Positions 42,517 through 50,415 are shown, counted from the first letter of the stretch. The stretch is 64,000 nucleotides of DNA from an uncultured bacterium (GCA_937949995.1 CALFEO010000013.1:19493-83492); one strand, 5' to 3'. Translations and numbers: made by a program. Notes: generated by a model not told the origin, from the letters alone.

Positions 42517-42901
42517 ATGATTCAAGATTAATGCCCATTAACTGCAGAGCTTTGTTAAATAATTCTTTTTGTTCGTCTGATAGTTCTTGGATGGAGTTAA
42601 CTGTTCCTTCGATTTCAAGACGGTTGCGATAGTTATTGTGATGATGTTTTAACCAATACATGATGGCTTGCATGTTCCTGTCTTTTACAGCACTTATTAA
42701 CTGCGATTCAGCTAAATCATTTACCAATAAACACCCCTCTTGAACGGCTGCGTCTACTTTATTGGCAAAATCAGAATCTTCGTTTTTCCACCTATACAAT
42801 GTCGCTCGGGCAATGCCAATTTTTTCGCAAGCAATTTGGATGATTGGTGTTTTTGTGAGTTGTTTTAACAATAACTCTTTGGTCTGGTGATTATTCTTCA
42901 T
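42500..42901 (-). CDS. Phage terminase small subunit-like protein
   Basis: 133 aa. The N-terminal helix-turn-helix (IIQIACEKIGIARATLYRWKNEDSDFANKVD) is the type found in DNA-recognising small terminases. It is followed by helices (ESQLISAVKDRNMQAIMYWLKHH) and an acidic tail that could contact the large subunit. The location directly upstream of TerL and the length support the call. Its ATG overlaps the upstream methyltransferase stop as ATGA (42898-42901). Confidence 0.8.
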   Translation of the reverse strand: MKNNHQTKELLLKQLTKTPIIQIACEKIGIARATLYRWKNEDSDFANKVDAAVQEGCLLVNDLAESQLISAVKDRNMQAIMYWLKHHHNNYRNRLEIEGTVNSIQELSDEQKELFNKALQLMGINLESYENKE

Positions 42902-43668
42902 ACTTGTTTAGCTTTTAACTTAGTTATTCTTTCCCATCTACGGATGATAGTTCGACAATATTCTTCGTCCTGTTCGATCATATAACAACGTCGTTTCAAT
43001 TGTTCGCATGCTAGTAGCGTCGTTCCACTGCCTCCAAAACAATCATATACGGCATCACTTATATCAGTTGAGTTCAATATGAGATGCCTGATGAGTCCAA
43101 TTGGTTTAGTCGTCGGATGATAAGGGCTTTTGTTGGGTTTAGGATAGAAGAGGACACTTTTATCTTTACTGCGCCTAAATTTGTGTGTTCCGTGCCAGCC
43201 AAAGACGATTAGTTCATGTTGGGGTAGGTAATCTTTTCGTCCGACGATGGCATGATTTTTCATCCAGATAACAAGTTGAGAAAAGTGAATCTGCATTTCA
43301 TCCATTCCATTCTTTAAAGCGAATAGCATTTTATCTGCGTTGAAGATGTAGACGCTATTTTTCTTTGAAAGATGCGGTATGATTGGTGCAAGCCAATCTT
43401 TTGTGAAGTTCGTGTATTCTAATTCCGAGGTAATATTATCGTTTGCGATTACTTTATGTGATTTTAAAGGAGATATTCCCTCTTTGCTTTCAACGACAGA
43501 AACACCATATGGCGGATCTGTAATAATCGCATTAATTTTCATGCTGCCAATAAGTGTTTTAACGACTTGTTCATTCCTAGCATCACCACAAGCTAAATAG
43601 TGGTCACCAAGTTTCCAAAACTTTGGTCTATTTAAGTTTCTTTGCTTTTTGTCCAGTAAGTTTTTCAT
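42898..43668 (-). CDS. DNA methyltransferase (N4/N6, second copy)
   Basis: 256 aa beta-class amino-methyltransferase. Catalytic motif DPPYGVSV comes near the N-terminus, and FGGSGTTLLACEQL (SAM motif I) near the C-terminus after KPIGLIRHLI. The circularly permuted order is typical of phage-borne enzymes modifying adenine N6 or cytosine N4. It overlaps the upstream ParB-methyltransferase by 41 nt and the terminase small subunit by 4 nt, so all four genes form one operon. Confidence 0.9.
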   Translation of the reverse strand: MKNLLDKKQRNLNRPKFWKLGDHYLACGDARNEQVVKTLIGSMKINAIITDPPYGVSVVESKEGISPLKSHKVIANDNITSELEYTNFTKDWLAPIIPHLSKKNSVYIFNADKMLFALKNGMDEMQIHFSQLVIWMKNHAIVGRKDYLPQHELIVFGWHGTHKFRRSKDKSVLFYPKPNKSPYHPTTKPIGLIRHLILNSTDISDAVYDCFGGSGTTLLACEQLKRRCYMIEQDEEYCRTIIRRWERITKLKAKQV

Positions 43669-44899
43669 ATCTTCGGATTATTAAATCAATGAACATTGGT
43701 TCACGTTCGACCATGTACGCTGAACGCTTTAATTGCTCGCATGCGACCATGAGGCTTCCAGAGCCAGCAAATAGATCAACAATAGTATCACCGGGCTTTG
43801 TACAGCGTCTTAGAGCCTTTTCGTGTAGTTGTGGAGGCTTTTGTGTTGGATGCTCATAGTCGGATCCATTAAGGCGTTTAACAAGCCAAATATCAATCAT
43901 ATCGTGAATATCCTCTATAGCTCGGTTGCCTGTTCCAATCTCTTTATTCATCAATTCGGAAATATTCAAGACTTTATCCAATAAATACGGGCTTCCGATT
44001 GTTCCATATACACAGGGTTCGTATTGTTTGTTAAAAGCGACCTGAGGAGTCGGGTTGCTAGAGTTTTTGATCCAGAGGCAGACACGTTTGTTTTGGATTT
44101 TTAGCTCTTGATATAGAGTTTGTAGTAGCCAAATGTATTTTTGATCACAATATGTGAAGACATGTGCATTTGAATGGCAAAAAGCTAATCCGTTTTTAAG
44201 AGCTGTATTTAGGAGTTCACGATACTCACCATCGGTCTTGGAATCATCTACATTTCCGCCATACTGTTTCTTGCCTCCGATTCCTTTGTTATACGAAAGT
44301 CCTATATTGTATGGTGGATCTTGAATGATGGCATTAGCTTTTTTACTCTTCATGAGCTTTTTTATCGTTTTTATGTCTTTGCAATCAGCGCACATGAGTC
44401 GATGGCTACCAAGTTGATAGATGTCACCTAGTTTTGATTTGGGTTTCTTGATTTTTTCTAACTCTTTTTCAATATTAAACTCATCATCTTCAACTTCCAG
44501 GTCATCAAAAAGATGAGATAAGTCCGTATCATCAAAACCGCTGGATAAAAGAGTTTCTATATCAAAATTATTCGCTAGGCTTTCCCAATCCCAATCACCA
44601 TGAACTCGGTTGCTTGTTAGGAGATATTGATTGTATTCGGATTTGGTAAGTTTGCGATTAGGGACGCGAACTTCGATTTTCTCGTTTTCACGTCCTAATA
44701 GCTTCATAACCATTAATCGTTGATGTCCTGCTATAACTTTATTGTCTCGATCAACTACAGGTATTTCCACTAAATTAAATTTTTTGAGGCTCTTTTTTAG
44801 ATCCTCTATTTGTTTTTGACTCATAACCCTTGGATTTAGATCGTTTGGGATGAGTTCAGAGACTTTACGGGTCTCGGTGTGCCATTGGAGTTTAGGCAT
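43628..44899 (-). CDS. ParB-domain DNA methyltransferase
   Basis: 423 aa. The N-terminal ParB/Sulfiredoxin-type nuclease domain (VSELIPNDLNPRVMS; VVDRDNKVIAGHQRLMVMKLLG) is followed by a methyltransferase with DPPYNIGLS (motif IV) and FAGSGSLMVACEQL (motif I), joined by HPTQKPPQL. This ParB-methylase fusion is common in phages and integrated elements and modifies element DNA against host restriction. A 4-gene operon with TerS and TerL follows. The two methylases share similar C-terminal signatures. Confidence 0.9.
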   Translation of the reverse strand: MPKLQWHTETRKVSELIPNDLNPRVMSQKQIEDLKKSLKKFNLVEIPVVDRDNKVIAGHQRLMVMKLLGRENEKIEVRVPNRKLTKSEYNQYLLTSNRVHGDWDWESLANNFDIETLLSSGFDDTDLSHLFDDLEVEDDEFNIEKELEKIKKPKSKLGDIYQLGSHRLMCADCKDIKTIKKLMKSKKANAIIQDPPYNIGLSYNKGIGGKKQYGGNVDDSKTDGEYRELLNTALKNGLAFCHSNAHVFTYCDQKYIWLLQTLYQELKIQNKRVCLWIKNSSNPTPQVAFNKQYEPCVYGTIGSPYLLDKVLNISELMNKEIGTGNRAIEDIHDMIDIWLVKRLNGSDYEHPTQKPPQLHEKALRRCTKPGDTIVDLFAGSGSLMVACEQLKRSAYMVEREPMFIDLIIRRYEKLTGQKAKKLK

Positions 44900-44983
44900 A
44901 GTGTTTTTCTTTAAGATTTATATATGAATTGAATCATAAAGTCCCCAAACTCCGATACGGAGTTTGTTGGAGTTTTGTATTAA

Positions 44984-45009
44984 AAAAATCGCCTTTTTTG
45001 ACGATTTTT
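44984..45009. terminator. Bidirectional terminator hairpin
   Basis: AAAAATCG/CGATTTTT with a 10-nt loop, A/T tailed on both sides. It serves the minus-strand unit upstream (starting at 45798). An AACTCCGATACGGAGTT hairpin precedes it. Confidence 0.7.
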
Positions 45010-45042
45010 CATAAAGTTATTCACTCGGTTTGACTCCAACTC

Positions 45043-45798
45043 CTACCTGACTACAAAATTATAATAATTTGAAATAAAATAACCCCTTTCATCATTATCA
45101 ATAAGTTGCTTTTTTAATTTGAGAGTATTTTTTGCTTTATCGTTAATTGATCTGATCGCTTTATAGAAGGCTCCTGTATTTTTTGCGCCCGTCCTAAATG
45201 CCAATTCTCTTGATATCATTGGTCCATTGTTCAATAGTTTAAGGATGCCTTTTTGGACTCTGGCTTTGCTGAAATCTATACTCTTTTTTGGGCGATCTGA
45301 TAAAAATAAAATAAAATCTTCATTTAAAATTATTGTTACTTTTTGATTCTTATTTAGTTTACTTCTGGCCTTTTTTGGTTTTTTCAATTCTCGCAGTTCA
45401 CGTATGAACTCATTAATTATATGTTTTAATTCTGTATTTTCTTGTTCAGTATGATTAGAGATATTACGTGGCGGTGGTTCTATACGTGGATACACATGTA
45501 GCGTTGGTTGTTTGTGTTGGTAATTAGAAAAATTTAATAAGGCATTGTGCAATTTTTGCAATTCATTCGTTTGTTTAAGGAATGGTTTAACTGCCTCGTT
45601 TATTGCATCAAAATGCTTCTTCTGAATCTTAGCCACTTTTTCTAAATCAGCCATAGGCTCACTCATAATTGTCGCTATACGTTCCATATCTTTTTTTGCC
45701 TGCTCAAACACACTTTCTAAAACTGTTAAAGAGGTAGTACTCGCCTGATTATTGATACGCCTGATTATTGAATCAGGTTTTTTCTTTGTATCCGTCAT
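45043..45798 (-). CDS. Hypothetical coiled-coil protein with winged-helix-like end
   Basis: 251 aa, not recognised. Residues 1-110 are helical and coiled-coil prone (VFEQAKKDMERIATIMSEP; LKQTNELQKLHNALLNF). A proline-rich linker follows (PRIEPPPRNIS), then charged helices and a C-terminal winged-helix-like segment (KGILKLLNNGPMISRELAFRTG). It is upstream of, but separated by a terminator from, the phage packaging operon. A DNA-binding or regulatory role is plausible but unproven. Confidence 0.6.
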   Translation of the reverse strand: MTDTKKKPDSIIRRINNQASTTSLTVLESVFEQAKKDMERIATIMSEPMADLEKVAKIQKKHFDAINEAVKPFLKQTNELQKLHNALLNFSNYQHKQPTLHVYPRIEPPPRNISNHTEQENTELKHIINEFIRELRELKKPKKARSKLNKNQKVTIILNEDFILFLSDRPKKSIDFSKARVQKGILKLLNNGPMISRELAFRTGAKNTGAFYKAIRSINDKAKNTLKLKKQLIDNDERGYFISNYYNFVVR

Positions 45799-45879
45799 AT
45801 ATAATTAGATTAGCAATAAAGACTTATTTTCGCCAGAATAACATTAAGAGAGAGGTTTATTATTAACTTATCAACACCT

Positions 45880-46497
45880 ATGCAAATATCCGAAGAATAT
45901 ATAAAGGAATTTCAAGAAATCTATAAAAAGAAGTATGGTAAAGAGATTCCCAGAGATGAGGCTGTTAAACAGGCTAATGATTTAGTCAATTTTGTAAAAT
46001 TAATGCTTGATTTGAACCATAAAGACCATTTGCGCAAGAAACGCTTAGAGAAAGAGCCTAAAGGCTTTAATTTAACAGACGGTGTATATAGTTGCTGTAT
46101 CTGCTACGCTCAGGTTACGGGTGATGAGAGTTGGTATGATAAAAATGGTATAAAGTGCATGTTCTGCCAAAAAGCACTGGATTGCAAGTTGATTCCCGCC
46201 TTTGTCTGCCGTGATGATGATTCATGGTATTCAGTTTGGGAATTTGACCGCTATTTTGGAATTAAACATCAAAAGGTGCGTAAATTGATACGTTCGGGTA
46301 AACTTAAAGCTAGAGTGGTGCCTGGTATGAATGGATCTACTTATTTTGAGTTAATTCTCCTTAAGGACAATAAAGACATTTTACCCAGAAAATCCGAATC
46401 TAAACTTGTACAAAATGAAGATGGTTCGGTTAGTACTGAATATGTACCTGTTGATATCGATCTCGTTGAAAAATTGATTAAATTAGCGAATTCTTAA
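45880..46497 (+). CDS. Zinc-finger/DNA-binding-like protein
   Basis: 205 aa. The N-terminus (YIKEFQEIYKKKYGKEIPRDEAVKQANDLVNFVKLM) is a helical module I recall as frequent in small CPR and phage proteins. A zinc-binding region follows: CCICYAQ...CMFCQKALDC. Then comes a helix-turn-helix-like part (VWEFDRYFGIKHQKVRKLIRSGKLKAR), similar to MerR/excisionase N-termini. It may regulate the adjacent Mrr-like gene, whose start is 11 nt downstream. Confidence 0.6.
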   Translation: MQISEEYIKEFQEIYKKKYGKEIPRDEAVKQANDLVNFVKLMLDLNHKDHLRKKRLEKEPKGFNLTDGVYSCCICYAQVTGDESWYDKNGIKCMFCQKALDCKLIPAFVCRDDDSWYSVWEFDRYFGIKHQKVRKLIRSGKLKARVVPGMNGSTYFELILLKDNKDILPRKSESKLVQNEDGSVSTEYVPVDIDLVEKLIKLANS

Positions 46498-46508
46498 AAG
46501 AAATTATT

Positions 46509-47435
46509 ATGAGAAAAAATAATCCTAAAAAAATACTGTTTATAAAATTGGGTGAAGGTGGAAGATATGAAAAAGATTGTATAGAAAAAGATAATACAAT
46601 AAGGCTGGAATATAGCAGTGTGGATCATGAGCTTTGTCTTAAGGGTCAGTGGGATAAAGTTCATAGACATTTCACCGATAAATTAGAAACGAAAAATTTT
46701 GTCGCCAGTAGCCACACTAATCAAATACGTCAATTTTATGAAGAGGGAGAAGATACTCTTTGGATTACTTTTTATGCTAATAAACTCTGGTGGTGTTTTG
46801 CTAAAACAGATGTAAAGTTATTACCAGATAAAAGTAAAATTCGTTCAGTACTAGGCGAATGGCATGACAAGGATATTAATGGAAAAATCCTATCTACTGA
46901 TAGAATTAGTGGTAAATTACTTAAAACGCAAGGCTTTAGGGGTACGATTTGCTCAGTACCGGAAAGAGAGTACGCTTTGGCTAAAATTAATGGCGTACAG
47001 TTACCGGAAGTTGAAGCAGTTGAAAAATCACTTACTGATTTAAGGGGTCATGTGGGCTCGCTTATTAAAAATCTGCAATGGAAAGAATTTGAGACATTAG
47101 TTGACTTAATCTTTAGACAGGCTGGTTGGCAACGTGTTGGCGAAACAGGCAAAACTCAAAAAACTTTGGATTTGGATCTGCTTTCACCTGTTACAGGTGA
47201 AAAGGCAATAGTTCAAATTAAAGCTGAATCAAATTTAAAAGAGTTTAAACGCTACGAAGAAGAATTTGCCAATTTGACTGATTATACGAAATTTTTCTAT
47301 GTGGTTCATACGCCCAAAGGCGACTGGAAAAATCAGGAAAACGAAACAGACGTCAACCTGTGGTTCGTGGATAAGGTGGCGGAATTGGTAATATACTCAG
47401 GATTGGTTGAGTGGGTTATTAAAAAAACTTCGTAG
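46509..47435 (+). CDS. Mrr-like restriction endonuclease
   Basis: 308 aa. The C-terminal domain (about 185-290) reads QWKEFETLVDLIFRQAGW, then TLDLDLLSPVTGEKAIVQIKAES, the Mrr pattern of a PD-(D/E)XK nuclease with QxK in place of ExK. The Lys (about residue 238) and the preceding Asp residues would form the active site. Mrr enzymes cut modified DNA. The N-terminal 180 residues look like a specificity domain, with aromatic stretches (LWITFYANKLWWCFAK). It is the second gene of a two-gene unit. Confidence 0.78.
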   Translation: MRKNNPKKILFIKLGEGGRYEKDCIEKDNTIRLEYSSVDHELCLKGQWDKVHRHFTDKLETKNFVASSHTNQIRQFYEEGEDTLWITFYANKLWWCFAKTDVKLLPDKSKIRSVLGEWHDKDINGKILSTDRISGKLLKTQGFRGTICSVPEREYALAKINGVQLPEVEAVEKSLTDLRGHVGSLIKNLQWKEFETLVDLIFRQAGWQRVGETGKTQKTLDLDLLSPVTGEKAIVQIKAESNLKEFKRYEEEFANLTDYTKFFYVVHTPKGDWKNQENETDVNLWFVDKVAELVIYSGLVEWVIKKTS

Positions 47436-47487
47436 ATTACGCTAAACTGAATAGTTTTTTTAAAAAATCCCAAGGATAACACAATCA

Positions 47488-48045
47488 TTAGCTGTACCAA
47501 GTATTCAAAAGAGATGTTACTTTTATTGTGGCGGCTAATGAGCTGACCTTATAATTTTCAGAAATTTCAGTTATCGTTTTCGTGATGTCCTCACCGCTCT
47601 TTTGTTTTTTGAGCATAAGAGTTTTTATTTCATCGGTCGGCATCAACAATTCTGCAGCGAATTGGTTGGCTTGAATTTCTTTTGTATTAGTAGCCATCGC
47701 TGAAGATTTATCTCTATAAATGACAGCTTCTAAATCTGAGTCCACATGCGAAAGCTCGTTGCCATGCAGTACGAAATGACCTATTTCATGAGCTATGGTA
47801 AAACGTTTCCTTTCTTCCGAGTCAGAAGATTTTACAGCAATAATCGGCTTACCATTTTTACCGGAAACCTTCATCAATCCAGAAATATTCCTTCCGAAAT
47901 TATCACGAAACTCTCCTTCAAGAATTTCAATGTTTAGTCTTCTGGCGATTTCATGTACATCAGTAAAAGTGTAAGCCTTACGTGAAGTCTTACTTATCAG
48001 ATCTCCTGCGGCTTTTTTTGCCGCTTTAATAGCATTTCGTGTCAT
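47488..48045 (-). CDS. ImmA/IrrE family metallopeptidase
   Basis: 185 aa. The zinc peptidase motif HEIGHFVLHG (about residues 87-96) is intact, with the flanking pattern of ImmA (ISGLMKVSGKNGKPIIAVKSSD before; EIQANQFAAELLMPTDEI after). ImmA-like proteases cleave or inactivate the paired XRE repressor in mobile elements. The ATG overlaps the stop of the upstream XRE gene as ATGA (48042-48045), so the pair is co-expressed. Confidence 0.9.
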   Translation of the reverse strand: MTRNAIKAAKKAAGDLISKTSRKAYTFTDVHEIARRLNIEILEGEFRDNFGRNISGLMKVSGKNGKPIIAVKSSDSEERKRFTIAHEIGHFVLHGNELSHVDSDLEAVIYRDKSSAMATNTKEIQANQFAAELLMPTDEIKTLMLKKQKSGEDITKTITEISENYKVSSLAATIKVTSLLNTWYS

Positions 48046-48377
48046 AGATTTTCGATATTTTGAAAATTGTCACTGGAACTATCTTTTACGTGTTTAAAAG
48101 AAATTTGGTCCATTGTCTTTTTTGGATTCTCTGTTTCTTTCACTGCCTCGCTGATAAGATCGTCGACTGTTATCTTTAATGCGAGTGCAAATTTATACAA
48201 CTGGTAGGCACCGATTTGCTGGCGTCCTTTTTCAATGCCTGAAATAGTCGCTCTAGTTAGTCCGCCTATTTGTTTACCCAGCGCATCAAGACTAATATTT
48301 AAATCTTGACGATGTCTACGTATAGCATCACCTAAAGCAATATAAAAATATTCACCTCCCTGCATCTTTTTTGGCAT
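48042..48377 (-). CDS. XRE-family transcriptional regulator
   Basis: About 111 aa. The helix-turn-helix covers about residues 15-70: GDAIRRHRQDLNISLDALGKQIGGLTRATISGIEKGRQ, followed by YQLYKFALALKITVDDLI. The C-terminal tail is polar. It is the repressor half of an XRE/ImmA pair, as found in integrative elements. The ATG at 48377 is 6 nt after a TAATAT -10, predicting a leaderless mRNA; 48383 is an alternative start. Inverted repeats in the promoter suggest autoregulation. Confidence 0.88.
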   Translation of the reverse strand: MPKKMQGGEYFYIALGDAIRRHRQDLNISLDALGKQIGGLTRATISGIEKGRQQIGAYQLYKFALALKITVDDLISEAVKETENPKKTMDQISFKHVKDSSSDNFQNIENL

Positions 48378-48421
48378 GTGCATATATTAACATGCCAACT
48401 TCTGTATGTCAATGCCATACA
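48373..48421. promoter_or_regulatory. Candidate XRE operators
   Basis: Two inverted repeats: GGCATGT (48373-48379)/ACATGCC (48390-48396) spans the -10, and TGTATG (48403-48408)/CATACA (48416-48421) spans the -35. The placement fits a repressor binding both elements. Confidence 0.55.
48384..48412 (-). promoter_or_regulatory. XRE/ImmA promoter
   Basis: Minus strand perfect -35 TTGACA (48407-48412), 17-nt spacer, -10 TAATAT (48384-48389). Confidence 0.8.
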
Positions 48422-48470
48422 TTTGTCTGACATAAACTTGACCTCGCAATGCCCGAATGAGATACTTATA

Positions 48471-48494
48471 AGGCCACTTTGATAGTGGCCTTCC
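48471..48494. terminator. Hairpin in the XRE upstream gap
   Basis: AAGGCCAC-TTTGATA-GTGGCCTT. The stem is strong but there is no T-run on either side, so termination is uncertain. Otherwise 48422-48627 shows no gene. Confidence 0.4.
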
Positions 48495-48627
48495 GTGCTT
48501 CTCGCTTCAACCGGCGCCAACCGGCCAAAGGTCGAGATGACATCATTTGTGGATGTGCCTTGATTATATCATAAAAATCGGGTTGGGGAGCTTCGGGTGT
48601 AATGTTATATGTTGATAAAAATTTAAT

Positions 48628-48924
48628 ATGATTCGCATTACTTGCATAAACAAGGACAATGGCGATCACTACGATCCGCATGAAGGAATTTTGAATTTCG
48701 GTTGGGTTGATGATAAAACTGGGAACACGGGTATCTCTACACGTGCCGCAATGATTGATTTTCTTGAGAAGGGAAATTCCGCTTATGTAAAAGGTTCTTT
48801 TAACCGAATTGCATGGCTTGTCGTGTCTGTATCCCGCTATGGGAACAAATACATCAAGACCATTGCCGACGACCGTGAGACGAATAATTTACTCGCATTG
48901 GCCGAGTGTCCGTTGTATCTCTAA
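48628..48924 (+). CDS. DUF3892 family protein
   Basis: 98 aa. It starts IRITCINKDNGDHYDPHEGILNFGW and has AMIDFLEKGNSAYVKGS and NKYIKTIADDRETNNLLALAECP, the full length and pattern of DUF3892 (ITCINK...GI..GW...G..YIKT..D). The family is of unknown function and is common in accessory regions. No Shine-Dalgarno is obvious before the ATG at 48628. A hairpin and a small DNA-binding-like gene follow on the same strand. Confidence 0.8.
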   Translation: MIRITCINKDNGDHYDPHEGILNFGWVDDKTGNTGISTRAAMIDFLEKGNSAYVKGSFNRIAWLVVSVSRYGNKYIKTIADDRETNNLLALAECPLYL

Positions 48925-48934
48925 TCATTAAGAC

Positions 48935-48960
48935 GTCAGGAGGGTTTGCCCCCTCCTGAC
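48935..48960 (+). terminator. GC-rich hairpin after the DUF3892 gene
   Basis: GTCAGGAGGG/CCCTCCTGAC, 10-bp perfect stem, loop TTTGCC. It lacks a strong T-run, and the next ATG is 9 nt downstream, so it may also sequester or insulate that start. Confidence 0.5.
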
Positions 48961-48969
48961 ACAATTTCT

Positions 48970-49176
48970 ATGTCAAAATCAACTCGTAACACTGGCAAGC
49001 AGTGGACATCTGAAGATGTAAAACAGCTTAAGTCTCTTGCAAAACAAAATACTCCAACTAGGGTAATAGGATTAAAGCTAGGAAGAACCGAGGATTCGGT
49101 AAGATCAAAGGCACAATCAGTCGATGTGTCGTTGAAGCCGACTAATCGCTCGCCTTACAATCGCCGAAAAGCATAG
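48970..49176 (+). CDS. Small SANT/Myb-like DNA-binding protein
   Basis: 68 aa, basic. GKQWTSEDVKQLKSLAKQNTPTRVIGLKLGRTEDSVRSKAQS is a Myb/SANT-like helix-turn-helix (WT...D...L..LA...T....IG..LGR....V..KA), a common small-protein family in bacteria. The tail PTNRSPYNRRKA is disordered and basic. The ATG at 48970 is preferred over the longer ORF. A terminator-like hairpin follows. Confidence 0.78.
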   Translation: MSKSTRNTGKQWTSEDVKQLKSLAKQNTPTRVIGLKLGRTEDSVRSKAQSVDVSLKPTNRSPYNRRKA

Positions 49177-49192
49177 TTAGTGTTTGCTTCAA

Positions 49193-49241
49193 AATGAGAC
49201 CGTACGGAATGTGTTCTGTACTGTCTCATTTGTCTTATTTT
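49193..49241 (+). terminator. Terminator
   Basis: AATGAGAC/GTCTCATT with an inner GTAC/GTAC pairing, followed by TTGTCTTATTTT, after the gene ending at 49176. Confidence 0.7.
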
Positions 49242-49282
49242 CCCCCGACCCACTTGCCTCAAAATCGCTTTAATTTCGATGC

Positions 49283-49309
49283 TTGAAAAAGCCCTCAACA
49301 CACTATAAT
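49283..49309 (+). promoter_or_regulatory. Promoter of a candidate ncRNA
   Basis: -10 TATAAT at 49304-49309, with TTGAAA (49283-49288) 15 nt upstream; the short spacer lowers confidence. No protein-coding gene follows on this strand. Confidence 0.5.
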
Positions 49310-49312
49310 ACC

Positions 49313-49496
49313 TGGGTACTTAACCCATGGACACCGCCATTTTACGCGCTTCGCTTGCTCATGGCATCGCCATGGCAAAGAAGGGCGGCGAATGTCTTCC
49401 GCGAAACGAAGTGCAGTCGAAAGACTCATTTCACTTTCGCTTAGGACATTTGCCTGATAAAAAAAACCACCGGTGTTGCCGGGGGTTTTTGTTTTT
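49313..49496 (+). ncRNA. Candidate structured non-coding RNA
   Basis: About 184 nt from just after a TATAAT box to an intrinsic terminator. Visible helices: TGGGT/ACCCA (49313-49327); TGC-CATGGC/GCCATG-GCA with one bulge (49356-49377); a long rod formed by GGCGAATGTC (49387-49396)/GACATTTGCC (49445-49454), GCGAAA (49401-49406)/TTTCGC (49435-49440), and an apical AGTC-GAAA-GACT hairpin with a GNRA loop (49415-49426). The ORF through it (from 49327) has no family features. The 5' and 3' ends do not pair, so 6S RNA is unlikely; no tmRNA, RNase P or SRP hallmarks are seen. Confidence 0.5.
49462..49496. terminator. Bidirectional terminator
   Basis: AACC-A-CCGG-TGTTG-CCGG-G-GGTT with T runs on the plus side (TTTTTGTTTTT) and on the minus side (TTTTTTTT). 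It ends both the ncRNA and the SurA-like gene. Confidence 0.85.
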
Positions 49497-49508
49497 GAAT
49501 GTCGAATT

Positions 49509-50252
49509 TTACAGAAGCACTTCCACGTTGGCTTTGGAGCGTAATTCTTGGATATGCGAGACCAAAACTTGTTGTTGTTTTTGCTGAATGACGAATGATT
49601 TGAATTGATCGCGGATTTCTTCAAGGGGTGGTATTTCGGCTGAAGCGGCTTTTTGTTGTTCGTACATGGCGTTGATTTCTTCATCCGTGGCATCCATAGC
49701 CTTTAGCTTAAGAGTTTGCTCGATATAGGTTTGGATGAATACATCGGAAGCGACAAGCTTGCGAAAATCATCCTCCGTCATATTTTGCTGAGTTAAAGCT
49801 TCTTGATATTTGGCGGGATCTTCGAATTGACCTTTAATCATCTCCATTTGCGCATTGATATCCTCGTCGGAAGCTTGAATATTGGCACCTGCGGCCGCTT
49901 GCCTGATCAAAGCATTGGAAATAAGTATGTCCAAAGCTTGATTACGCAATTGTTGGCGCTGTTCATCGGTGAGGGTTGTTGGGTCTACGCCTTGTCCGGC
50001 CAAGATCTGTGCTTCGGAATTTTGCAAATCCGCACCTTTGATTTCCTCGCCGTTAACGCGAGCCACGACATCGGGCAAGGTTGAGACTTGAGGTTGCTGA
50101 TCGGCAACCGGTTCTTGCTGGCTGCCGGTAAATAATTCGGGAGCCTGTTTTTGCTCAGGAGCTTTACCGGCGGCAAAGTAGTATACCGCTCCGATGACTG
50201 CGATAAGAGCGATTACCCCGGTGATGATGAATGTCTTTTGTTGAGTTGTCAT
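49509..50252 (-). CDS. SurA-N-like extracytoplasmic chaperone
   Basis: 247 aa. One N-terminal membrane anchor (about residues 8-28) and a Gln/Pro-rich linker precede a SurA-type N-terminal chaperone module: VARVNGEEIKGADLQNSEAQIL, LRNQALDILISNALIRQAA, TEDDFRKLVASDVFIQTYI and EEINAMYEQQK. No PPIase (parvulin) domain is present. It probably binds unfolded exported proteins. It is followed (in genome order) by two DsbA-like oxidoreductases and Lgt, an extracytoplasmic folding and maturation cluster. Confidence 0.78.
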   Translation of the reverse strand: MTTQQKTFIITGVIALIAVIGAVYYFAAGKAPEQKQAPELFTGSQQEPVADQQPQVSTLPDVVARVNGEEIKGADLQNSEAQILAGQGVDPTTLTDEQRQQLRNQALDILISNALIRQAAAGANIQASDEDINAQMEMIKGQFEDPAKYQEALTQQNMTEDDFRKLVASDVFIQTYIEQTLKLKAMDATDEEINAMYEQQKAASAEIPPLEEIRDQFKSFVIQQKQQQVLVSHIQELRSKANVEVLL

Positions 50253-50390
50253 AAATTATTTTAATTATTTTTCAGTTTTCATGAGATTCTGCCGACTACA
50301 GGATCCCGAAATGTTGAAAATACTGATTATTTTTACAAAGTTTTGTTATGATACACCCCTTGCAACAAACTTGCCAACTTTTGCCAAGCA

Positions 50391-50415
50391 AAAGACAGGC
50401 ATTTTGCCTGTCTTT
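50391..50415 (-). terminator. Terminator after the first DsbA-like gene
   Basis: AAAGACAGGCA-TTT-TGCCTGTCTTT, an 11-bp perfect stem downstream of the minus-strand gene ending at 50430. Confidence 0.75.

Noticed and set aside
26879..49176. Complete prophage
   Set aside because: Packaging and modification genes are present, but no portal, capsid, tail, lysis or replication genes were seen.
49313..49496. 6S RNA, tmRNA, RNase P or SRP RNA
   Set aside because: No closing end-to-end stem with central bubble, no tRNA-like end, and no recognisable conserved motifs of the other RNAs.
49327..49587. 86-aa ORF through the ncRNA region
   Set aside because: Reads through the terminator and into the SurA-like gene antisense; no known motif; RNA structure explains the region better.
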